NCBI GenBank assembly: GCA_023251875.1
Contig: JAHEXY010000006.1
Location: 248,001 to 312,000 of the forward strand
Reading direction: 5' to 3'
Source: Bacteroidota bacterium
GTDB taxonomy: Bacteria; Bacteroidota; Bacteroidia; JAHEXY01
DNA: 64,000 nt
The notes under the pieces were generated by a model, which saw nothing but the letters and a program-made list of their open reading frames with translations, made no database searches and had not been told where the DNA came from. Position 1 is the first letter of the stretch. Every line of letters begins with the position of its first letter. Positions 49,668 through 58,425 of the stretch are shown piece after piece. The translations under genes and the position numbers were made by a program.

Positions 49668-49686
49668 GGTAATTTTTAGAATTACC
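49668..49686 (-). promoter_or_regulatory. Small hairpin in the pnp leader
   Basis: GGTAATT and AATTACC pair around a 5-base loop, 27 bases before the pnp start. In enterobacteria a leader hairpin takes part in PNPase autoregulation. Here only the position is similar, and the stem is short. Confidence 0.3.
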
Positions 49687-49722
49687 AAATAAAATTTAAT
49701 AAAGAGAATATAGTAAACACAA

Positions 49723-49751
49723 AAAAAGGCAATTGTTAAAATTGCCTTTTT
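49723..49751. terminator. Terminator between rpsO and pnp
   Basis: AAAAAGGCAATT (49723-49734) pairs perfectly with AATTGCCTTTTT (49740-49751) around a 5-base loop, giving a T-run in the direction of rpsO transcription. Partial read-through into pnp is likely, as the next promoter is not obvious. Confidence 0.85.
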
Positions 49752-49766
49752 AAGAGAAGTTTAAGA

Positions 49767-50036
49767 TTACTTACGGATATTCAGTTTTTTGATAATATCT
49801 CTGTAACGATCTATTTCAGTATCTTTTAAATAACTAAGTAGTTTTTTTCTTTGACCTACTAATTTTTGAAGAGAATATTGAGTTGCTCTGTCTTTTTTAT
49901 ATGTTTCTAAGTGAGCAGATAAATGTTGTATTCTATGCGTAAAAAGTGCAATTTGAGATTCAGCAGAACCTGTATCTGTAGCACCGTTTCCATACTTTTT
50001 AAATAATCCTTTTTTTGTTTCTGTAGTTAAATACAT
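49767..50036 (-). CDS. rpsO: 30S ribosomal protein S15
   Basis: An 89-residue primary 16S rRNA-binding protein of the small subunit platform. The family pattern is clear: KYGNGATDTGSAESQIALFTHRI, HLSAHLETYKKDRATQYSL and LVGQRKKLLSYLKDTEIDRY. It has its own strong promoter and terminator. The rpsO-pnp order is the same as in many bacteria. Confidence 0.97.
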   Translation of the reverse strand: MYLTTETKKGLFKKYGNGATDTGSAESQIALFTHRIQHLSAHLETYKKDRATQYSLQKLVGQRKKLLSYLKDTEIDRYRDIIKKLNIRK

Positions 50037-50082
50037 AATTGAATTTCAATTAAAAATTGTTATAATCATCCTTTAGTCGGGG

Positions 50083-50114
50083 CAAAGATAAGGATTTTTA
50101 GAATGTTGGACAAA
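50083..50114 (-). promoter_or_regulatory. rpsO promoter (TTTG-N20-TATCTTTG)
   Basis: On the minus strand, TTTG (50111-50114) and TATCTTTG (50083-50090) are separated by 20 bases, an exact Bacteroidota promoter. A start near 50077 gives a leader of about 40 bases. Confidence 0.75.
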
Positions 50115-50134
50115 ATTATAGTAATTTTTATTCA

Positions 50135-51076
50135 TTAATTCGTTCTTATTCGCCTTTGAAGAGATAGAATATCCCCAACAGGAGGCTGTTCACCATATTT
50201 TAGATTGTTCTTTTTGTATAACTTTTTAAGCCTAATGCCATACAATTGAGAAATAGATAACATAGTATCGCCCGGCTTAACCGTATAAAACTTTGTTTCT
50301 GAATTTACTGCTCGTTTTGGTTTTAAATAAAGATATTGCTCTTCTTTCAATTCATCTATTTTATTTACATCATTGTAATGGTATAACAAACGGAGATCAA
50401 TATCAAATTCTTTGGCAATACTAAAATAAGTATCACCTTTTTTAATAATAATATAGGGTGTTCTATTATTTATTAAAACATCATGATGAATAAATGAAGC
50501 AGTAGTACTTGTTGCTTCAATCTTTTCTTTTTCTTTTAAGTGTTTTACAGCATTTATATTTTTTACTTTATCAAACTGATCAAGCTTGTTGTCTTCAATA
50601 AGCTTAATTAATTTTTCGGGATAAGCAGGATTGGTAGCATATCCGGCTTCTTTTAAGCCATAAGCCCAAGCTTTGTAATCTGTAATGTTTAATTGAAACA
50701 AAGAAGCATATCTCGGCCTATCTTTTAAAAAAAGCGAGTGATCTCGATACGATTCTCTCGCATCATTATACACTCTAAAGCACTCATCTTTTTTATCATC
50801 ATCCTGAATATAGGTAGGGCCGTTCCATTCGAGATGGCATTTTATCCCAAAATGGTTTTTTGCATTTATTGCTAATGGACTGTTTCCGCAATCAGATTCT
50901 AACATACCCTGTGCAATGGTAATACTAGCAGGAACACCATATTCAAGCATTTCATTTATGGCTTCGTATTTATAAATTTCAATATATTGAGCAGCCGTTA
51001 TTTTTGCATTCGATGAAAATGCAATACAGCTAAAAAAAACAGCTAAAAAAAACCGAAAAGCCCAAAATCTATTCAT
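50135..51076 (-). CDS. Secreted N-acetylglucosaminidase-domain protein with two LysM repeats
   Basis: A 313-residue cell-wall hydrolase. The signal peptide is FWAFRFFLAVFFSCIAFSSNA. The glucosaminidase (GH73-like) domain spans ~30-170: AAQYIEIYKYEAINEMLEYG, SITIAQGMLESDCGNSPLA with the probable catalytic Glu, NHFGIKCH, and KDRPRYASLFQL. Two LysM peptidoglycan-binding modules follow (~207-250, KKGDTYFSIAKEF; ~262-307, VKPGDTMLSISQLYGI). It would cut the glycan strand in the periplasm during growth or division. The start lies 20 bases after the stop of the PLP enzyme gene, so the two are probably co-transcribed. Confidence 0.9.
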   Translation of the reverse strand: MNRFWAFRFFLAVFFSCIAFSSNAKITAAQYIEIYKYEAINEMLEYGVPASITIAQGMLESDCGNSPLAINAKNHFGIKCHLEWNGPTYIQDDDKKDECFRVYNDARESYRDHSLFLKDRPRYASLFQLNITDYKAWAYGLKEAGYATNPAYPEKLIKLIEDNKLDQFDKVKNINAVKHLKEKEKIEATSTTASFIHHDVLINNRTPYIIIKKGDTYFSIAKEFDIDLRLLYHYNDVNKIDELKEEQYLYLKPKRAVNSETKFYTVKPGDTMLSISQLYGIRLKKLYKKNNLKYGEQPPVGDILSLQRRIRTN

Positions 51077-51096
51077 GAATTCTTAATTCTGCATTA

Positions 51097-52059
51097 TCAA
51101 TTCTCAATTTTCAATTGTTGTATTCCCTGCAATCCCCCTGTATGTATTGCAATAATAACGCTATTTTTTTCAAAATAATTATTTTGAATGAGATCATATA
51201 AGCCATACATCATTTTGCCTGTATAAATGGGATCAAGCGGAATTTGATGCTTCAATTTAAAATTTCTTATAAACTCTATCAAGTTTTTTGTGATTTTTGC
51301 ATAACCTCCAAAATGATAATGGGTTTCGAGATGCCAGGCCACTTCTCCCCACCCCTCTCCAAAGTTATCCTGAGCTAGGTCGAAGGAGGAGAGGGAGTGT
51401 TTGTTTTTTTTTTGTGATGAATGATCATTTTTTTGTTCCTTCCAATTATGTATCATCGTCTTTATGTCTTCTTTCAAAAAATCTCCCCCTTTTAAAACGG
51501 GAAACCCAATAGCATGTTGGTTTTTATTTAAAGAGGCAATAATGCCTGCAAGTGTAGTACCCGTACCACATGCGCATGTTATATAATTGAACGGAATATT
51601 TATTTCATTAATAATTTCTTTGCAGCCTTTAAATCCCAATTCATTTGCTCCGCCTTCAGGTACAAGAAAAAAATTACCGAATTGTTTTTTAACATTTTGC
51701 AAAAATGTAACACCATTTTTTTGTTTGTATTGTTCACGAGAAATATAATGCAATTGCATGCCACATTCTTTGGCAAATTGTAAAGTAGGGTTGAGTGGAA
51801 GATATTCTTCACCCCTAATTATCCCTATAGTTTTTATATGATTTATTTTTCCGGCATAGGCTGTGGCTGCAATATGATTAGAATAAGCTCCTCCAAAAGT
51901 AAGCAATGTCTCACACTTTAACTTTTGCATTTCTTCGATGTTATATTTTAGCTTGAACCATTTATTGCCTGAAATATGTTCGTGAATTAAATCGAGACGA
52001 AGGAGATAAAGTGAAATTGATTTTTCTGAAATAAAATCTTCTTGAATGAATTGAAGCAT
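51097..52059 (-). CDS. PLP-dependent ACC deaminase / D-cysteine desulfhydrase family protein, with in-frame repeat insertion
   Basis: A 320-residue tryptophan-synthase-beta-fold enzyme. GNKWFKLKYNIEEMQ (~residue 32) holds the PLP Lys. SNHIAATAYAG is the cofactor or substrate loop, and GTGTTLAGIIASL binds phosphate. YHFGGYAKITKNLIEFI and PLDPIYTGKMMYGL are typical C-terminal motifs. Relatives act on 1-aminocyclopropane-1-carboxylate or D-cysteine; the true substrate is unknown. Residues ~219-239 (SLSSFDLAQDNFGEGWGE) are the translation of a dispersed hairpin repeat that sits in frame between two conserved blocks, and a Lys/Gln/Asn-rich stretch precedes it. The enzyme may remain active if this is a surface loop. 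Confidence 0.85.
   Translation of the reverse strand: MLQFIQEDFISEKSISLYLLRLDLIHEHISGNKWFKLKYNIEEMQKLKCETLLTFGGAYSNHIAATAYAGKINHIKTIGIIRGEEYLPLNPTLQFAKECGMQLHYISREQYKQKNGVTFLQNVKKQFGNFFLVPEGGANELGFKGCKEIINEINIPFNYITCACGTGTTLAGIIASLNKNQHAIGFPVLKGGDFLKEDIKTMIHNWKEQKNDHSSQKKNKHSLSSFDLAQDNFGEGWGEVAWHLETHYHFGGYAKITKNLIEFIRNFKLKHQIPLDPIYTGKMMYGLYDLIQNNYFEKNSVIIAIHTGGLQGIQQLKIEN
51347..51400. repeat. Dispersed hairpin repeat, copy 5, inside a coding gene
   Basis: CCCCTCTCC (51352-51360) and GGAGAGGG (51388-51395) are arms like those of the other copies. The loop is enlarged to contain TTATCCTGAGCTAGGTCGAA, a second motif of the kind found in dispersed bacterial repeats. It reads in frame through the PLP enzyme. 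Confidence 0.65.
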
Positions 52060-52085
52060 TTGTAATTTAAAATTGTTGATTGGCT

Positions 52086-52139
52086 ATTGAATATTTAAAT
52101 TGCAAATAATTATTCATTCATCAATAATAAATATTCAAT
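52086..52139. repeat. 12-bp inverted repeat in a divergent gap
   Basis: ATTGAATATTTA (52086-52097) and TAAATATTCAAT (52128-52139) are perfect arms with a 30-base AT-rich loop. They lie between the divergent PLP enzyme and DUF5522 genes. It may be regulatory, or a chance pair in AT-rich sequence. Confidence 0.5.
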
Positions 52140-52144
52140 AATAA

Positions 52145-52324
52145 ATGGCCAACTGGCTCGACAAATATGAAGCTGATGAATTTTACTTGAGCCCTGAAGG
52201 GTTTATTGTATTCACAGAAAAATACCATTTAAAGCGTGGTTATTGTTGCCAAAACAATTGCAAACACTGCCCATATGGTTTTAAGAATAAATTGAAACAG
52301 AAAAAGAAACCTGGCGATGAGTAA
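52145..52324 (+). CDS. DUF5522 family small protein
   Basis: A 59-residue gene reading MANWLDKYEADEFYLSPEGF and then VFTEKYHLKRGYCCQNNC and KHCPYGFKNKL, ending at TAA 52322-52324. The core YHLKRGYCCxxxCxHCPY is the DUF5522 signature, a short conserved protein of Bacteroidota and others, sometimes fused to larger proteins. Its four cysteines in CC-x3-C-x2-C suggest a zinc or Fe-S site, which is inference; no function is established to my knowledge. It is convergent with the AddB-like gene, with 24 bases between stops. The ATG is preceded by an A/T-rich stretch, normal here. Confidence 0.88.
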   Translation: MANWLDKYEADEFYLSPEGFIVFTEKYHLKRGYCCQNNCKHCPYGFKNKLKQKKKPGDE

Positions 52325-52348
52325 AATTGTAATTTTTGGAACGGCCTA

Positions 52349-55237
52349 TTAGCTTTTATTACAAATTTCCACATATGCACAGTTTTCGCATTTTTTAATA
52401 TCCTGTGTTTGATCAAAAGGTTTTTGAACATTAAAAATTTCTTCTAAAAATTGCTGTAGGTATTTTTGATATTCGTCTGTGATGGCATCTATGTTTAAAA
52501 GAGGTGTTTTATCAATTGTAAATCGGCTGGTAAAATCATCCAAAAACATTTCTTTTACATTATATAAGCCAGGTTCTATTTGAGCCAAAGCCGCATATTT
52601 GTATTGGTACAACAGGCCATATAATATCGTTTGAAAAGCTGCTTTGTTTCTTTTTTTATTTTCAGGAGAAAACAAAGATGCAATATCCTTTATTTCTTTA
52701 CTATCTTTTCCGGTTTTGTAATCAATTATTCTAACAGTATTTTCTTTTTTATCTACACGATCAATCTTGCCTCCAATACGAATCTTTTTTGCTTGATTAT
52801 TAATAGTACAATTAAAATCATAAAATAATTTTTCTTCACTCCCTAGTTCTATTCCAAGCATTTCAAAAGGAGCATATACAGCATCTTTTTTAAGAATTGC
52901 TAATATATATTCTTCAATAACATTTTTAATAATAATATTTTTACCTTCTAAGGCTTGTACTTTTTTTGTAGCACTATTGCTTCCATAATGTTCTTCAAAA
53001 GAAAATAAAATTACAGCTTCAACATCCTTCTTTAGTTCATCAACGGTATCCTTAGTAATTACTTTATTAATATAAGGTTTATAAAGCTTTTCTAAAGCGG
53101 TATGTAATAAATTGCCAAAATCAGCAGCATCTATTTCTTCTGTTATTTCATCTTTTTCATATAGGCCCGCTACATATTTAAAATAAAATCGCAATCTGCA
53201 ATCTAAGTAAGTATTAATGGCAGAAGGAGAAAGAATAGAAGTTTCAGCAGTTTCTCCAACTATGTATTTTTTCAATTTTTCTTTTATGCTATCATTAACC
53301 GGAATTGATATTTTTTGTGATGGCAATGATTTAATTTGTCTGTTTAAGATACTAAATGCTACATCGCCAAAACCAGACTCATATTTTAATTGGTAAAGAA
53401 ACCTACTCATCTCACCAGAAAGACTATCATCAGCAGCTTCTGTATTATAGAGTAAGTAAATATTTTTAGCACGCTGAATGCTTCTATAAAAATAGTAAGC
53501 AAAAATAGCATCATTGTGATCACTTACAGGCAAATGAAAACCCTTACGAATATTATAGGGGATAAAAGATATTTGAACAGATTTTGAAGGTATAATACCC
53601 TCATTCATGCTTAAAATAAAGATGTTTTCAAAATCGAGACAACGTGTTTCCATCAAACCCATAATTTGCAAGCCTTCTAATGGCTCTCCTGCGAATGGAA
53701 TACGCAATTGTTGAATAATTTTTTGTAATAACCTGTAAAAAATTTCAAGGCTTATATCAATTTTATTTTGGGTAATTATTTCGTTTAAGCGTTTTAAACT
53801 TAAAGTAAAATGATAAATGTATTCCTGCTCAACGGTATTCGATTCTTCTGCTTTTTTATTAGTAATACTATATACATCATCTAAAATTTCAAGTAAATAA
53901 TGGGTGACATCTGTAATTTGTTGTAATGGTTTACAAATTTTTTGAATAAATACATCTTCTTGCCATTGTTCTACTGAAACATAAATACTATTTTGTTTTT
54001 GTATTTGCGCAATAATATTTTTTGAAAGCTCGGCATTATACGAAACAAAATAAGAATGTTTTAAAACAGCAATAAAGGATTTATGATAAAATTGAATGTA
54101 TCCCTTTTTATGTTTGGCTGTTTGCTGTAATTCAATTAGGCTTTCTATAAAATTATGCAATTGAGTATCTTTAAAAGGATAACCCATGGTCACATTCATT
54201 TGCTTTATTTTATCAGGAATGGAATGCAGTACAGGAAATAATAAATGTTCATCAGCCAATACTACAGCAGTTTGCTCATGCTTATAATTATTATTTTGCA
54301 GCTCCTCTCCTACTACTTTTGCTTGCCCCACCTCAAGCGGAACGCCAATAATTTTAATTTGTTTGGGGAATTTAATTACTTCCGTATTTTCTTCTTTACT
54401 CAAAGGCGAAGCCGACAAAGGAAATTTACTACTTTCAAAATACCGTATCCTGTTTTTTCTTAAATAATGGCCGGCTTCATTAAACTTATCATTGAGATAA
54501 TAATCATTGGCATCCCAATAAAATTCAGCTCGTTTTTTTTCTTGTAAATAATCAAATAAACTTTCTTCGCATTTACTTAATGCGTTAAAGCCAACAAAAA
54601 TTATTTTTGGATTATCAAAAACAATTTCATTTTTATGCAACCTTTCAATAATATCGCGGTAATTCATTCCCTCATAGGCAAGATTTTTAGTAGCCAACGA
54701 TTTTTTAAATTCTTGATAAACGTTGTTTAATACCTCCCATACTTTTACAAATTCTTTTTGTTGAGATGAAAGTTCATCTTTATCAAAATTTTTCCAAAAC
54801 TGTTTTAGAACTTGTTTCTGCTCTTCATCTAAATAGTTGAATTGTTCATCAAGATTTTTTTGATATTCAATCATTTGAAAAATAGCTGCTGCTTTAACCA
54901 TATATTGATCAACATCATTAAAATCTCTAAGCAAGGTTTCTCCCCAATAAAAAAAATTGTCGAAACTTTCTTTATAACCCGTTACATTTATCCAAGTAGT
55001 GTAAAGTTCAAAAAGTAAAGTAAGCTGATCGGCAGTTTGCCATTGGGCATGTTGTAGAAAGAAATCATTAATGGTGGTTATTTCTGGCGACCAAATAGGT
55101 TCAACAAGTAATTCTGATAAATATTTTCTAAAAAATAAACTTGCTCTTCTATTCGGAAACACAATACAAACATCTGCTAATTGTTCTTGATAGCGCTTGT
55201 ATAAATCTTCGGCTATTGTTCCTAAAAATGTTTGCAC
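52349..55237 (-). CDS. AddB-like PD-(D/E)XK nuclease-helicase family protein
   Basis: A 962-residue protein of the AddB/RexB kind, which with an AddA-type helicase-nuclease processes double-strand DNA ends for recombination. The N-terminus VCIVFPNRRASLFFRKYL resembles a degenerate Walker/helicase-like domain lacking a canonical GKT. The C-terminal nuclease shows LDCRLRFYFKYVAGL (~residue 676), GGKIDRVDKKENTVRIIDYKTGK (Asp, Asp and Lys of PD-(D/E)XK, ~840) and a Cys cluster CENCAYVEIC at ~947. Together with an upstream Cys this can hold a 4Fe-4S cluster. A PLSASPLSKEEN linker is seen near residue 270. The partner addA is not nearby. It starts 3 bases after the rhomboid gene ends, so it is co-transcribed. 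Confidence 0.85.
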   Translation of the reverse strand: MQTFLGTIAEDLYKRYQEQLADVCIVFPNRRASLFFRKYLSELLVEPIWSPEITTINDFFLQHAQWQTADQLTLLFELYTTWINVTGYKESFDNFFYWGETLLRDFNDVDQYMVKAAAIFQMIEYQKNLDEQFNYLDEEQKQVLKQFWKNFDKDELSSQQKEFVKVWEVLNNVYQEFKKSLATKNLAYEGMNYRDIIERLHKNEIVFDNPKIIFVGFNALSKCEESLFDYLQEKKRAEFYWDANDYYLNDKFNEAGHYLRKNRIRYFESSKFPLSASPLSKEENTEVIKFPKQIKIIGVPLEVGQAKVVGEELQNNNYKHEQTAVVLADEHLLFPVLHSIPDKIKQMNVTMGYPFKDTQLHNFIESLIELQQTAKHKKGYIQFYHKSFIAVLKHSYFVSYNAELSKNIIAQIQKQNSIYVSVEQWQEDVFIQKICKPLQQITDVTHYLLEILDDVYSITNKKAEESNTVEQEYIYHFTLSLKRLNEIITQNKIDISLEIFYRLLQKIIQQLRIPFAGEPLEGLQIMGLMETRCLDFENIFILSMNEGIIPSKSVQISFIPYNIRKGFHLPVSDHNDAIFAYYFYRSIQRAKNIYLLYNTEAADDSLSGEMSRFLYQLKYESGFGDVAFSILNRQIKSLPSQKISIPVNDSIKEKLKKYIVGETAETSILSPSAINTYLDCRLRFYFKYVAGLYEKDEITEEIDAADFGNLLHTALEKLYKPYINKVITKDTVDELKKDVEAVILFSFEEHYGSNSATKKVQALEGKNIIIKNVIEEYILAILKKDAVYAPFEMLGIELGSEEKLFYDFNCTINNQAKKIRIGGKIDRVDKKENTVRIIDYKTGKDSKEIKDIASLFSPENKKRNKAAFQTILYGLLYQYKYAALAQIEPGLYNVKEMFLDDFTSRFTIDKTPLLNIDAITDEYQKYLQQFLEEIFNVQKPFDQTQDIKKCENCAYVEICNKS

Positions 55238-55240
55238 TTT

Positions 55241-55855
55241 TTAATGAATAAATTGCATTACACCCTCTGCAAAATCTAATAACAAACTGGGTTTTAATAA
55301 CACAGGAAAGAAAAAACCAAATATTGCTCCCCAAAAATGCACATCGTGACCAATATTATCTCCGCCTTTTTTAGACATGTAAGCTGAAAAAAGCAAGTAA
55401 AGAACACCAAAGCCAAGTGCCGGAACAGGAATAAAATAAACATAAATAGTGCTCAATGGGTTAAACAAAATATAGCTAAACAAAACTGAAGAAACAGCAC
55501 CTGAAGCACCTATTGCATTATAGTGGTAATTATCTTTATTTTTTTCGAAACTATAAATGGTTGAAAAAAATACGCCACCAATATAAAGCATGATAAAATA
55601 CAATATGCCACTTTCTCCAAACACATCTACAAAAAAACCTTGAACCGCGTTTCCAAAAAAGTAAAGCGTGAGCATATTAAATATCAAGTGCGCCCAATCG
55701 GCATGCAAAAGTGCATAAGTAAAAAAACGGTAACATTGCTTATTATGCTTAATCGAATAGGCATTAAATTGAAAACGATACATTAGTTCCCTCTTATTAA
55801 AAGCAGAAATAGAAACTAATGCTGTTATAAAAATTATCAAATATGTTATTGGCAT
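55241..55855 (-). CDS. Rhomboid-family intramembrane serine protease
   Basis: A 204-residue protein with about six membrane segments. LHADWAHLIFNMLTLYFFGN is the oxyanion-loop and His/Asn motif. GASGAVSSVLFSYI (~residue 113) contains the catalytic Ser in GxSG, and GHDVHFWGAIFGF (~170) contains the catalytic His. It cleaves single-pass membrane proteins inside the bilayer; substrates are unknown. The gene lies 55 bases downstream of the SpoIIE phosphatase gene and 3 bases upstream of the AddB-like gene, suggesting one transcript. Confidence 0.92.
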   Translation of the reverse strand: MPITYLIIFITALVSISAFNKRELMYRFQFNAYSIKHNKQCYRFFTYALLHADWAHLIFNMLTLYFFGNAVQGFFVDVFGESGILYFIMLYIGGVFFSTIYSFEKNKDNYHYNAIGASGAVSSVLFSYILFNPLSTIYVYFIPVPALGFGVLYLLFSAYMSKKGGDNIGHDVHFWGAIFGFFFPVLLKPSLLLDFAEGVMQFIH

Positions 55856-55910
55856 AGGTTTTTGAGTTCTCTAATTTTTTCAAGCCGCTTCTACTACTCT
55901 CAGCGCGACA

Positions 55911-58421
55911 CTATATTTTTACTCCTAAAACACAAATATCGTCAATTTGTTCATTATCTCCTTTCCAATCGTAAAAAGCACTTTCGAGCAATATTTTTTG
56001 CTCGGCCATTGCTTTATCACTTATTTTCAATAATAATTCTTTAAGCTTACGATATTGAAATTTTTTTCTTTTAGGTCCGCCAAATTGGTCGGCATAACCG
56101 TCAGAAAAAAGAAACAAACGGTCCCCTTCTGCCAATACAAATTTATGATTAGTAAATTGTTTTCTGTTTTCGAAAATGCCAATGGGCTGACGATCTGCTT
56201 TTATTTCATACAACACATTATCATCTACAACAATAGGCTCTACATCAAAAGCATTTACTCCACCTTCATTGTATTTTCTAACAATATACAAGGGATTGTT
56301 GGCTCCTGCATATTCAAGTTCTCTCGTTTTAGTATCATACATACACAGCGCTATATCCATTCCATCTTTTAATTCTTGAAAGTCTTTTTGCCGAAGTATT
56401 GCTTCTATTTCATCATTTAATTTATCAAGAATATTAGCAGGGCTATAAATTAAGTTTTCTCTCACTATTTTATTCAAGCTATTAAATCCAATCATACTCA
56501 TCAATGCGCCAGGCACTCCATGTCCGGTACAATCAACTACGGCAAAATAGATAATATCATCCTTTTTTTCTAACCAATAAAAATCTCCGGAAACAACATC
56601 TTTTGGTTTATATAAAACGAAATAGTTTTGTAAATTTTCCTGTAAAAGCGCTTGCGGAGGAAGTATGGCGGCTTGTATTTTACTTGCGTATTGAATACTA
56701 TCGCTAATGGATTTATTTTTTTCTTCAAGCGTACGGGCAAAAAATTGCAATTGTTGCTCTGCTTTTTTCTTTTCGGTAACATCACTACCTATTGCAATAT
56801 ATTTTTCAATTACTCCAGCTTCACTATATACAGGGCTTACATTAAATGACAGCCATACGGGGCTGCCATCTTTTCGATAATTTAAAATTTCTTCAGTAAA
56901 TGGCTTTCCAGAATTTTTTTTCTCGTTAATTCTATTAATAGTTTCTATATCTGTTCCATTACCTCTAAGTAAAGAGGGCAAACTTTTATTTTTTACTTCA
57001 TCAGAATCATAGCCCGTAATACGAGTAAAACCATCATTAGTCCAACTAATAATATCATCTTTATCCGTTATACTTACATAATTATCTGTTTTGCTGGCAA
57101 CAATAGAAAGTTTGGTTAAGGTTTCAGCCATTTTCTTTTTTTCCACAAACCGATAATACACTATTATTCCCATAACAATCAAAAGAAGTACTACAACACC
57201 CAATAATGCAATAATAGCCTTCTGTTTATTGGCTGCAATAGATGCAATTTTATTTTGCTGCGTTAACAAAGCATTTTCTTTATCTTTTTTATCCGCTTGA
57301 TATTTTACCTCCATATCTGCCATTTGCTTTGTTGTTTGTTCATTTAACAAACTATCATTAGCCGAAACGTATAAATTTTGAAATTGATATGCTTTTTTAA
57401 AATCATTTAAATCTGCATAAGCAATTGATAAATGTTTATAAGAAGCTTTTAAATCATCTAAATCACCACTTAATTTTGCCATAGAAAGAGCTTTATTAAA
57501 ACACTCAAGGGCTTTATCATATTGGTCAAGCCTAGTATAAATTTCGCCACAATTGTTGTATGACATGATTACCCCTTTCGTATTATTTTGTTCAAGCTCC
57601 AGCTTCAATGAACTAAGATGAAGATCTAGTGATTTTTCATAGTTTTGTTGATAATAGTAAACATTTGCGAGGTTATTATACGTTCTCGAAACACCAAATT
57701 TATTATTGATTTCTTTATACATATCCAAGGATTGAGTATAAAATTCAATTGCTTTATCAAACAAGCCACGAGTAGTATAAACATTTGCAATATTGGTTAA
57801 CCCTGTAGCAATTCCTTTTTTATTATTCAAACGGCCAAATATATCTATCGTTTTTTTATAATATCCAATTGCCATATCCGCATTACCTTCACAAAAATAG
57901 ATATTCGCTATTCCATTCAATGCCCTGCCTTGCCCTTGTAAATCATTTAATTGTTCGTGTATTTTTAAAGAATTTATACAATATTCAAGTGCTATCTTGT
58001 ATTCTGCTTTATTCCTATAAACAATTCCTAAATTACTGTTAACCCTGGCAATGTACTCTTGCATATTAAGCTTCTTAAATAGTACCAATGCCTGATTAAG
58101 CAAATCAACAGCTTTATCGTAATTAGACAAATCATCATACTCCATTGCAATTGCATTTAAGGCTTTTGCCTGCCCACTCAGGTACTGAAGTTTTTCAGAT
58201 TCCTCCAATGCCATATAACCATAGTCTATTGATTTTTTAGTATCATTTTCAGAATAATAATTGGATATAGTAATCAGCGTATTGATTCTTGATGTATCAG
58301 TACTATTTGCTAAATCGCTCAATAAGCTATCAATATTACCAGCCTCAGCAAATGAAGTTGTTGAAACAGTAATACATAAAAAAAACAAAAGTAAGGCTGA
58401 GATTCTTTTAAGGGTTTTCAT
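55911..58421 (-). CDS. TPR-PAS-SpoIIE sensor phosphatase
   Basis: An 836-residue membrane protein. The signal peptide MKTLKRISALLLFFLCITVSTTSFA precedes about eight TPR units (~40-370, e.g. ARVNSNLGIVYRNKAEY), which would lie in the periplasm. A TM helix follows (~400-424, AIIALLGVVVLLLIVMGIIV). A PAS/PAC domain is at ~440-555 (SITDKDDIISWTNDGFTRIT) with a short coiled coil. The SpoIIE/PP2C phosphatase domain is at ~570-836 (IQYASKIQAAILPP, VVSGDFYWLEKKDD, DCTGHGVPGALMSMIG, LFLFSDGYADQFGG). Asp residues in GDFYW, DCTG and SDGYxD are the metal ligands. It probably transduces an envelope signal to a phosphorylated anti-sigma-antagonist-like target, but no such partner is nearby. Confidence 0.88.
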   Translation of the reverse strand: MKTLKRISALLLFFLCITVSTTSFAEAGNIDSLLSDLANSTDTSRINTLITISNYYSENDTKKSIDYGYMALEESEKLQYLSGQAKALNAIAMEYDDLSNYDKAVDLLNQALVLFKKLNMQEYIARVNSNLGIVYRNKAEYKIALEYCINSLKIHEQLNDLQGQGRALNGIANIYFCEGNADMAIGYYKKTIDIFGRLNNKKGIATGLTNIANVYTTRGLFDKAIEFYTQSLDMYKEINNKFGVSRTYNNLANVYYYQQNYEKSLDLHLSSLKLELEQNNTKGVIMSYNNCGEIYTRLDQYDKALECFNKALSMAKLSGDLDDLKASYKHLSIAYADLNDFKKAYQFQNLYVSANDSLLNEQTTKQMADMEVKYQADKKDKENALLTQQNKIASIAANKQKAIIALLGVVVLLLIVMGIIVYYRFVEKKKMAETLTKLSIVASKTDNYVSITDKDDIISWTNDGFTRITGYDSDEVKNKSLPSLLRGNGTDIETINRINEKKNSGKPFTEEILNYRKDGSPVWLSFNVSPVYSEAGVIEKYIAIGSDVTEKKKAEQQLQFFARTLEEKNKSISDSIQYASKIQAAILPPQALLQENLQNYFVLYKPKDVVSGDFYWLEKKDDIIYFAVVDCTGHGVPGALMSMIGFNSLNKIVRENLIYSPANILDKLNDEIEAILRQKDFQELKDGMDIALCMYDTKTRELEYAGANNPLYIVRKYNEGGVNAFDVEPIVVDDNVLYEIKADRQPIGIFENRKQFTNHKFVLAEGDRLFLFSDGYADQFGGPKRKKFQYRKLKELLLKISDKAMAEQKILLESAFYDWKGDNEQIDDICVLGVKI

Positions 58422-58425
58422 GCTA

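Noticed and set aside
52240-52431. Minus-strand ORF overlapping the DUF5522 gene
   Set aside because: The plus-strand frame carries the DUF5522 signature, and the minus frame overlaps the AddB-like gene end without any motif.
54385-54430. GGCTTCGCC-containing stretch in the AddB-like gene as another repeat insertion
   Set aside because: It encodes a plausible flexible linker (FPLSASPLSKEEN) and its match to the repeat families is only a few bases.
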